In this document: piece after piece, positions 58,644-64,000 of the stretch
Layout: every line of letters starts with the position of its first letter
Numbering within the stretch: position 1 is the stretch's first letter
NCBI GenBank assembly: GCA_027491255.1
Contig: JAIXWM010000132.1
Coordinates: 1-64,000, forward strand
Source of the DNA: Rubrivivax sp.
GTDB taxonomy: Bacteria; Pseudomonadota; Gammaproteobacteria; Burkholderiales; Burkholderiaceae_C
Length of the DNA: 64,000 nucleotides
Direction of reading: 5' to 3'
Made by a program: the position numbers and the translations under genes
Notes under the pieces: generated by a model
What the model saw: only the letters and a program-made list of their open reading frames with translations
Databases searched by the model: none
Told to the model about the DNA's origin: nothing

Positions 58644-59654
58644 ATGCACACGAACTACTATGTCGCCGGCCCCAGCCTGTACCAGGAGACCTTCGGTCTT
58701 GCCCCGGCGCACCTGCAGCCGGGGCAGCGCTTCGTCCACCGGCCCGGCGTGACGCTGAGCCAGCAGGACAACGTCGACGACGCGCTGGACACCGTGAACT
58801 CGGCCATGATCCATTACGACTCCCGCTACGCGCAGCAGACGACCTGGAAGCAGCCGCTGATGGTGAGCACCGTGACGCTGCAGCGGCTCATCGGCATGAC
58901 GGCCAAGACCTTCGGCCGGCGCCGCCGCATCGTGCGCTTCGGCAGCCTGGCGATGAAGCGGCCGGTCTTCGGCGGTGACACGCTCTACGCCGAGACCGAG
59001 GTGCTGGGCGTGGACGGCGCGCACGCTTCGTTGCGCACCACGGGTCTGAATCAGCGCGACGAGGTGGTGGCGCAGATCGAGTGGCAGGCCGAACTGGACC
59101 CGGCACTGCTGCCGCCGAACCCGGCGCTCGAGCCGCGCTTCGCCTCGCACCGCCAACGCGAGGACGGCGCCTGGGTCGAGCAGGTGGGCCTGTTCTTCGA
59201 GGACCTGCGCGAGGGCGAGACCTTCGTGCACTGGCCGCGGCGCAGCATCACCGCCCACGAGGCCCAGCGCCAGGCGCTGCGCTCGCTCGAGATCTCGCCG
59301 CAGTTCCACGACCTCGAGGTCGCGGCCAGCCTGTCGCAGCCCGACCCCGAGGTGCCGCAGACCTGGGTGCTCGCAGCGGTGACGGCCCTGACCACGCGCA
59401 CCTTCGGCCGCGTCAACGCCAACCTGGGCTGGGTGGACGTGGAGTTCGGCGCCGACGTGCGCAGCGGCGACACGCTGGAGGCACGCTCGACGATCCGCCA
59501 GGCGCGCGGCTCGGCCTCGCGTCCGAACGAGGGCATCGCCACCGTGGACACCGAGGCCCGCAACCAGCGCGGCGAGCGCGTGATCTCGTACACGCGCACG
59601 CTGCTGGTGTACCGCAGAGACGCCGACAACCCCTACCGGGCCGCCGGGTACTGA
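58644..59654 (+). CDS. MaoC-like hydratase (mesaconyl/itaconyl-CoA hydratase type)
   Basis: A 336-residue double hot-dog enzyme. The first half has FVHRPGVTLSQQDNVDDALD and VNSAMIHYDSRYAQQ, the hydratase-type active-site region of mesaconyl-CoA hydratases; FGGDTLYAETEVLGV and a second related half follow. GAGGT is eight bases before the ATG at 58644 (another ATG at 58629 is less well placed). Likely hydrates a C5 unsaturated CoA ester to the substrate of the adjacent lyase. Confidence 0.88.
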   Translation: MHTNYYVAGPSLYQETFGLAPAHLQPGQRFVHRPGVTLSQQDNVDDALDTVNSAMIHYDSRYAQQTTWKQPLMVSTVTLQRLIGMTAKTFGRRRRIVRFGSLAMKRPVFGGDTLYAETEVLGVDGAHASLRTTGLNQRDEVVAQIEWQAELDPALLPPNPALEPRFASHRQREDGAWVEQVGLFFEDLREGETFVHWPRRSITAHEAQRQALRSLEISPQFHDLEVAASLSQPDPEVPQTWVLAAVTALTTRTFGRVNANLGWVDVEFGADVRSGDTLEARSTIRQARGSASRPNEGIATVDTEARNQRGERVISYTRTLLVYRRDADNPYRAAGY

Positions 59655-59695
59655 GGGACCGGCCGGCTCGGGCGCCAGCCCAGGGCCTCGGGCTC

Positions 59696-61318
59696 TCAGG
59701 CGCTGCGCCAGCCCGCCGCCCGCACCGCCGCGATGGCCAGGAAGGGCAGCACCAGCCCGATCAGCGTGACCGTGATCATCAGCACACCGAGCTCGCTGTA
59801 GTCGGCCGGCACCTGCACCGCGCCGGTGGCGCGGTCCTTGACCTCGCGCGTGACGGCGAACACGCCGTTCAGGTACTTGGTGCCGAGCTGCGCCGCCGAC
59901 AGCGCAAGGTTGGTGAACGAGGCCATCACCGCGAAGAAGGTGGCCTTCAGGTGCTCGGGCGCCGAGTTGGCGATCCAGGCCAGCATCGGGATCATCGCGA
60001 TCTGGCCCAGCGGCGACTGCAGCGAGGTGTCGACGATGGCGATGAAGCGTGCGTCGACCACCCCGCCGGTGCGTGCGGCCGTCCACTCGTGCAGGCCGTA
60101 GAACATGCCGATGTTCGTCAATGACAGCAGCGTGCCGGCGATGGTGAGCACGCCCACGATGCGGGCGATCGAGCGCTCGGCGATGAAGCGCCGGAAGGCG
60201 AACAGGCCCAGCAGCGTCAGCGCGCTCGAGATCAGCGACAGCGTGGCGACGAACTGCTGGTCGAACTTCAGCACGTCGATCGACCACCAGGTGGCTCCGG
60301 CGCCGACATCGGGCACGGCGCGGAAGGCGAAGATGACGACCGCGGTGCCGATGAGCACGCGGCGCGCGGCGGCGTCCAGTTCCCGGACGATGCGGCTGAT
60401 CAGGAAGATCACGATGGCCATCGAGACCGCGAAGACCCACTCCTGGGCATAGGGCACCTTGGCCAGGCCCAGGCTGATGGAGACCACCGCGAAGCCCAGG
60501 CCACCGCCGAGGATCCACCAGTTCACCGGCGGGCGCTCGACGTGGCGCAGCGTCAGCGCATCGACCTGCGCCGCATCCAGGCCCCGCGCAGCCAGGCGCT
60601 GGCGTTCGCGGCGCAGCAGCACGCTGGCCAGCGCCACACCGGCCACCGACACGAGGGGGATCAGGAGCGCGAGCTCGTACACGCGCTGGTAGGCCTGCAC
60701 GCGCTGCGCCTCGGGCAGCTGGCCCACGCCGGCCATCAGCACGACGTTGGCGCCAGCCACGAGCAGGCTGCCGCCGATGATGGCCACCCGGCCCAGCGTC
60801 TGCATCGTGGTGTGCATCAGGCGGCGCTGGTCCTCGCCCAGCAGCTGGCCGGCGTCGTCGTGGCGCGGCACGGCCTCGACCGTCATCGCGTCGGCCACGA
60901 CGTCCTGCACCACGTAGCCCACCGGCGCCAGCAGCGCGGCCAGCACGAACCAGGCCTCCACCGGCATCAGCGGCGTCAGGCGGGCCGGGTCGCCGATCAG
61001 CACGATCATGATCAGCAGGCTCGCGGCGATCAGCCCCGCGCCCAGCCACACCAGCAGGCCCTTCCAGCGCCAGATCAGGTCCACCAGATGCCCCACCGGC
61101 ATCTTCAGCGCCCACGGCAGCCCGGCCCAGAAGCCGAGCGCGGCCAGGAACTCGGCCGACAGGCCCAGGCGCTCCTTGACGAAGAACGTGCCGACGATCC
61201 CGGTCAGCCCCGAGATGCCCGCGGCCACGTAGACCATCAGCGGCGGCAGGTAACTCAGCCGCATCTGCCGCCCAAGGTCGATGAAGTTGCGGTCGATCCA
61301 GTCCAGGAGATGGCGCAT
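59696..61318 (-). CDS. BT1/folate-biopterin-type major facilitator transporter
   Basis: A 540-residue integral membrane protein with about twelve hydrophobic segments. FFVKERLGLSAEFLAALGFW, GLPWALKMPVGHLVDLIWRW and VVQDVVADAMTVEAV resemble the FBT/BT1 branch of the major facilitator superfamily. A soluble loop near residue 235 carries an acidic/Arg-rich stretch. The substrate could be a pteridine, folate or organic acid; it is convergent with the CoA-pathway genes and not obviously part of them. Confidence 0.75.
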   Translation of the reverse strand: MRHLLDWIDRNFIDLGRQMRLSYLPPLMVYVAAGISGLTGIVGTFFVKERLGLSAEFLAALGFWAGLPWALKMPVGHLVDLIWRWKGLLVWLGAGLIAASLLIMIVLIGDPARLTPLMPVEAWFVLAALLAPVGYVVQDVVADAMTVEAVPRHDDAGQLLGEDQRRLMHTTMQTLGRVAIIGGSLLVAGANVVLMAGVGQLPEAQRVQAYQRVYELALLIPLVSVAGVALASVLLRRERQRLAARGLDAAQVDALTLRHVERPPVNWWILGGGLGFAVVSISLGLAKVPYAQEWVFAVSMAIVIFLISRIVRELDAAARRVLIGTAVVIFAFRAVPDVGAGATWWSIDVLKFDQQFVATLSLISSALTLLGLFAFRRFIAERSIARIVGVLTIAGTLLSLTNIGMFYGLHEWTAARTGGVVDARFIAIVDTSLQSPLGQIAMIPMLAWIANSAPEHLKATFFAVMASFTNLALSAAQLGTKYLNGVFAVTREVKDRATGAVQVPADYSELGVLMITVTLIGLVLPFLAIAAVRAAGWRSA

Positions 61319-61731
61319 CACGGGCTCTTCAGTGTTCGTTGTTCACGCCAGGGCGTAGGCTTGCGATGTTGCCAAGGTTTTGGCGCAGGCGCTGCCGAGG
61401 GGATGCCGCAGCCCGGTGGCGGCCGTGTGCGGGGACGACCTGCAGTCACGGCATGGAGCGCAAGATCCGCGGGCGGCTGCGCCGGCCCGGCGGGGCAAAC
61501 ATTGATGACGAGCGCCAACAGGCGTCAACCCTTCACGAAATCGCCAGTCAAGTTCGCGCCTTGCAACCCCGCTGGAGCGGCACGCAGGCCGTTTGCCGTT
61601 CCCCCTTGCGCCCCCGTTGCCAAACCCACAGAATCGGGCCGCTCTTGTCTGCGTTGCCGCTGCGAGCGGCTTGTGTCGAACACGGCTTGGCTTCTGTGCC
61701 ACCACGCCGCCGCCCCCCCGAAAGGACGAAG
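61319..61731. other. Non-coding region between divergent transporter and receptor genes
   Basis: No gene is supported on either strand. A weak promoter TTGCGC-N17-CAGAAT (61606-61634) could serve the receptor gene at 61732. The remainder looks like control DNA or decayed sequence; nothing else was recognised. Confidence 0.35.
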
Positions 61732-62691
61732 ATGCTCTCCAGACGACACTTTGCCGCCGGGCTCGGCGCCACCCTGGCCGCTCCGGTGCTGCGCGCGCAG
61801 GATGGTCGGGCCCTTCGCATCGTCATCCCCTTTGCCGCCGGCGGCAGTTCCGACGCGATGGCCCGGCTGCTGGCCACGCCGCTGCAGGCCGAACTCGGCC
61901 GTCCCGTGATCGTCGACCCCACGCCCGGCGGCAGCGGGCTGCTCGCGGCACGCAAGCTGCTCAACGCGCCAGCCGACGGGACGATGCTGCTGAACATCTC
62001 GCCCACGACGATGATCATCCTGCCGAAGACGACCAAGATCGGCTTCGACCCGCACGAGGAATTCATGCCCGTGACGAACATGGGCTCCAACCCGCTGGTC
62101 CTGGGCGTGCACCGATCGGTGCCGGCGACCACGCTGGGCGAGTTCATCGACTGGGTGAAGTCCCGGCCCGCGAAGTCGGTCAACTTCGCTTCGGGCGGCA
62201 CCGGCACCTCCACCCATCTGGTGGCGGAACTGTTCTTCAAGCGCGCCGGGCTGCAACTCAACCACGTGCCCTACAAGGGCGGCGCCCCCGCCCTGCAGGA
62301 CCTGCTTGCCGGTCATGTATCGGCCTACTTCGGCAACCCGGCGGAGTTCCTCGCGCAGATGGGCAGCGGCCACATCCGTGTGCTCGCCACATCGGGGGAC
62401 CGGCGCCTGCCGGAGCTGCCCAACACGCCGGCGCTCAACGAGAGCATCCCGAACCTGTCGCTCGTCACCTGGAACGGCCTGGCCTTCCGCAAGGGCACAC
62501 CGCGCGAGGACGTGGAACGCGTATCGCAGGCGGTGCAGAAGGTCTCGCGGCAGGCGGACTACATCGCCGGCATGAACAAGATCGGCATCTCGCCAATCGG
62601 CGATACCCCCGCGCAGTTCGCAGCCACGATCCGCCGCGACCGTCTTCTCTGGGACGAGGCGATCGAGCTGGCCGGCATCAAGCCCGAGTGA
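61732..62691 (+). CDS. Bug/TctC-family receptor
   Basis: A 319-residue periplasmic receptor. Signal MLSRRHFAAGLGATLAAPVL has the twin-arginine RRHFAAG pattern and is cleaved near LRAQ; the mature part has LRIVIPFAAGGSSDAMARLL, VDPTPGGSGLLA and VPYKGGAPALQDLLAGH. AAAGGA lies seven bases before the ATG. The next gene starts in its stop codon. Confidence 0.92.
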   Translation: MLSRRHFAAGLGATLAAPVLRAQDGRALRIVIPFAAGGSSDAMARLLATPLQAELGRPVIVDPTPGGSGLLAARKLLNAPADGTMLLNISPTTMIILPKTTKIGFDPHEEFMPVTNMGSNPLVLGVHRSVPATTLGEFIDWVKSRPAKSVNFASGGTGTSTHLVAELFFKRAGLQLNHVPYKGGAPALQDLLAGHVSAYFGNPAEFLAQMGSGHIRVLATSGDRRLPELPNTPALNESIPNLSLVTWNGLAFRKGTPREDVERVSQAVQKVSRQADYIAGMNKIGISPIGDTPAQFAATIRRDRLLWDEAIELAGIKPE

Positions 62692-63755
62692 AGCCCGATC
62701 ACACCCCCGGGCCGCTGAGTGACGGACGCGCCGACTGGCGCCCCGATGAGGTGCGTGACGACCCCGGTCTCGAGCACACGCTGTCGCCACGCGAGCTCGC
62801 GACGCTGGAAGCAGCGCTCGCGCAGGCCCGTGGCACAGGCATCGGTCTGGACGCGCTCACCCCCGAGGTCTTTCCGCTGCCGGGGCTGGAGCCCCTGTTG
62901 CACCGCGTGCTGCAAGAGCTCGAGACCGGCCGCGGACTCTTCCTGCTGCGGGGCTTCCCGGTGCACCGCCAATCGAAGGACGACCTGCGCTACATGTATG
63001 TGGGGCTGAGCCGCCACCTGGGAGCGACCCTGGCACAAAGCCCCGGCGGCGACCACCTGGGCGACGTGCGCAACCTGAATGTCGACGTCAACAGCCCGCG
63101 CGGGCGCGCCTACACGAGCAAGCAAAAGCTCACCTTCCACGCCGATCAGGCCGACGTGGTCGGCCTGCTGGTGCTGCGCGTGGCGAAGTCCGGCGGCCTG
63201 AGCATGCTGGCCAGCGCGCTGGCGATCCGCAACGAGATCGCGCGCACCCGGCCCGACCTGCTGGCGGTGCTGCACCAGCCCCTGTGCTGGAGTTGGCAAC
63301 AGCAGCAGCCCCCAGGCCAGCCCGACTGGTACAGCCAGCCCATCTACACCGAGCGCGAGGGGCGTTTCTCGAGCTGCTACATCCGCACCCACATCGTGTC
63401 GGCCCAGCGCTTCGAGCAGGTGCCGCGCCTGAGTCCGCTGCAGGTCGAGGCCATGGACCTGATCGACCGCCTCGCGCACAGCCCGGAATTTCACCTGGCC
63501 ACGATGTTCCAGCCCGGCGACCTGCAGTTCCTGAACAACCACGTGATCCTGCATTCGCGCACCGCCTTCGAGGACCACGACGAGCCCGACCGCCAGCGCC
63601 ACCTGCTGCGCATCTGGCTGGCCGTGGGCAACAGCCGTCCGCTGCACGAAAGCCGGCGCACCTTCTACCGGGAGACCGCGCCCGGGGCGCTGCGCGGGGG
63701 CTACACGGCACGCGACGGCCGCCGCGTCTACGAGACGACGGCTGCGATGACCTAG
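62688..63755 (+). CDS. TauD/TfdA-family 2-oxoglutarate dioxygenase
   Basis: A 355-residue Fe(II)/2-oxoglutarate oxygenase. Iron ligands: His151 and Asp153 in TFHADQADVVGLL, distal His in NNHVILHSRTAFED; the 2-oxoglutarate Arg is in RHLLRIWLAVGNSR. The family hydroxylates or cleaves small acids, amines and sulfonates. The GTG start at 62688 overlaps the receptor stop (GTGA), so the receptor probably supplies its substrate. Confidence 0.88.
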   Translation: MKPDHTPGPLSDGRADWRPDEVRDDPGLEHTLSPRELATLEAALAQARGTGIGLDALTPEVFPLPGLEPLLHRVLQELETGRGLFLLRGFPVHRQSKDDLRYMYVGLSRHLGATLAQSPGGDHLGDVRNLNVDVNSPRGRAYTSKQKLTFHADQADVVGLLVLRVAKSGGLSMLASALAIRNEIARTRPDLLAVLHQPLCWSWQQQQPPGQPDWYSQPIYTEREGRFSSCYIRTHIVSAQRFEQVPRLSPLQVEAMDLIDRLAHSPEFHLATMFQPGDLQFLNNHVILHSRTAFEDHDEPDRQRHLLRIWLAVGNSRPLHESRRTFYRETAPGALRGGYTARDGRRVYETTAAMT

Positions 63756-63769
63756 CACCCGGGCCGCCG

Positions 63770-64000
63770 ATGAAGATCAATCGCGTTGCACACATCGCCG
63801 TCGCCGCCGAGCACCTCGAATCGGCGCAGGCCGTCTTCGGCGGGCTGCTGAGCCTGCCGGTGCTCAAGGAGGACCGCTTCCCCTCGGGCACGCGCATGGC
63901 GATGTACGAGGCTGGCAACCTGCATGTGGAGGTGCTGCACAACCCCTCGCCCGAATCGCTGCCCGGCGCTTTCGTGCAGGCACGGGGCAGCGGCTACTTC
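63770..64000 (+). CDS. VOC-family protein (glyoxalase / methylmalonyl-CoA epimerase-like), partial
   Basis: The first 77 residues are visible before the window ends: MKINRVAHIAVAAEHLESAQ, FGGLLSLPVLKEDRFPSGTR, AGNLHVEVLHNPSP. His near residue 8 and Glu in HVEVL are typical metal ligands of the VOC fold, and the start resembles methylmalonyl-CoA epimerases. Co-directional with the dioxygenase gene, 14 bases away. Confidence 0.75.
   Translation, partial: MKINRVAHIAVAAEHLESAQAVFGGLLSLPVLKEDRFPSGTRMAMYEAGNLHVEVLHNPSPESLPGAFVQARGSGYF

Overview
This is a very G+C-rich (about 70% by eye) bacterial chromosome segment. The gene content points to a betaproteobacterium of the order Burkholderiales, in the Rubrivivax/Leptothrix/Comamonadaceae neighbourhood. 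The pointers are five tripartite-tricarboxylate (Bug/TctC) receptor genes scattered among small catabolic operons, an IorAB-type molybdenum hydroxylase, a phthalate-type Rieske system and a DnaE2 polymerase. The assignment is inference; no rRNA or tRNA gene is present to anchor it. Genes are dense, coding strands are read in both directions, and many long antisense open frames are only a product of high GC.

Layout. 1-4.3 kb: a CUT1 sugar ABC transporter operon of the glucose (GtsABCD-like) type. 4.5-7.4 kb: a double-cupin protein, a small unknown protein and galactarate dehydratase (garD). 7.4-20.3 kb: an accessory region of conflict-type genes. It holds a four-gene operon of MoxR ATPase, unknown protein, HExxH/vWA protein and divergent S-adenosylmethionine synthetase; then the brnTA toxin-antitoxin pair; a HIT hydrolase overlapping a MazG-like/phospholipase-D/SF2-helicase fusion; an orphan ParD-type antitoxin; a decayed alpha/beta hydrolase; and hipBA, whose control region carries three operators spaced exactly 51 bp apart.

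20.4-24 kb: DUF3237, hydrolase and Bug receptor, with a divergent LysR regulator. 24-27.4 kb: a two-subunit molybdenum hydroxylase and a DUF924 protein. 27.4-30.5 kb: a rearranged stretch with a tandem-duplicated, partly decayed nadC-DUF924 locus and a chimeric gene fragment. 29.5-35.2 kb: a divergently arranged phthalate-type catabolic cluster (decarboxylase, Rieske oxygenase, Bug receptor; reductase, dihydrodiol dehydrogenase). 35.5-43.6 kb: RhlE helicase, secreted subtilase, fumarylacetoacetate-hydrolase family enzyme with a divergent MarR regulator, beta-CASP nuclease, prolyl 4-hydroxylase-like dioxygenase and YaaA. 43.8-47.3 kb: DnaE2 with its own LexA box. 47.4-54.2 kb: flavoprotein dehydrogenase, Bug receptor, old-yellow-enzyme/NAD(P) fusion, Gfo/Idh/MocA oxidoreductase and hemerythrin. 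54.3-59.7 kb: Bug receptor, class III CoA-transferase, GntR/UTRA regulator, CitE-like lyase and MaoC-like hydratase, which together look like a CoA-dependent pathway for a C5 dicarboxylic acid such as mesaconate or itaconate. 59.7-64 kb: a BT1-like transporter, a Bug receptor, a TauD/TfdA dioxygenase and the start of a VOC-family gene.

How it works together. Most of the window is sensing, uptake and breakdown of organic acids and aromatic acids, each unit combining a periplasmic receptor, enzymes and a nearby regulator. The 7.4-20.3 kb stretch is different: nucleotide-processing, nuclease, chaperone-ATPase and toxin-antitoxin genes are packed together with decayed genes and repeats, as expected of a stress or anti-phage accessory region. 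A ~160-bp interspersed element (copies at 54.14 and 56.67 kb, partial copies at 0.11 and 17.8 kb) and a second REP-like palindrome (41.6 and 58.5 kb) are also present.
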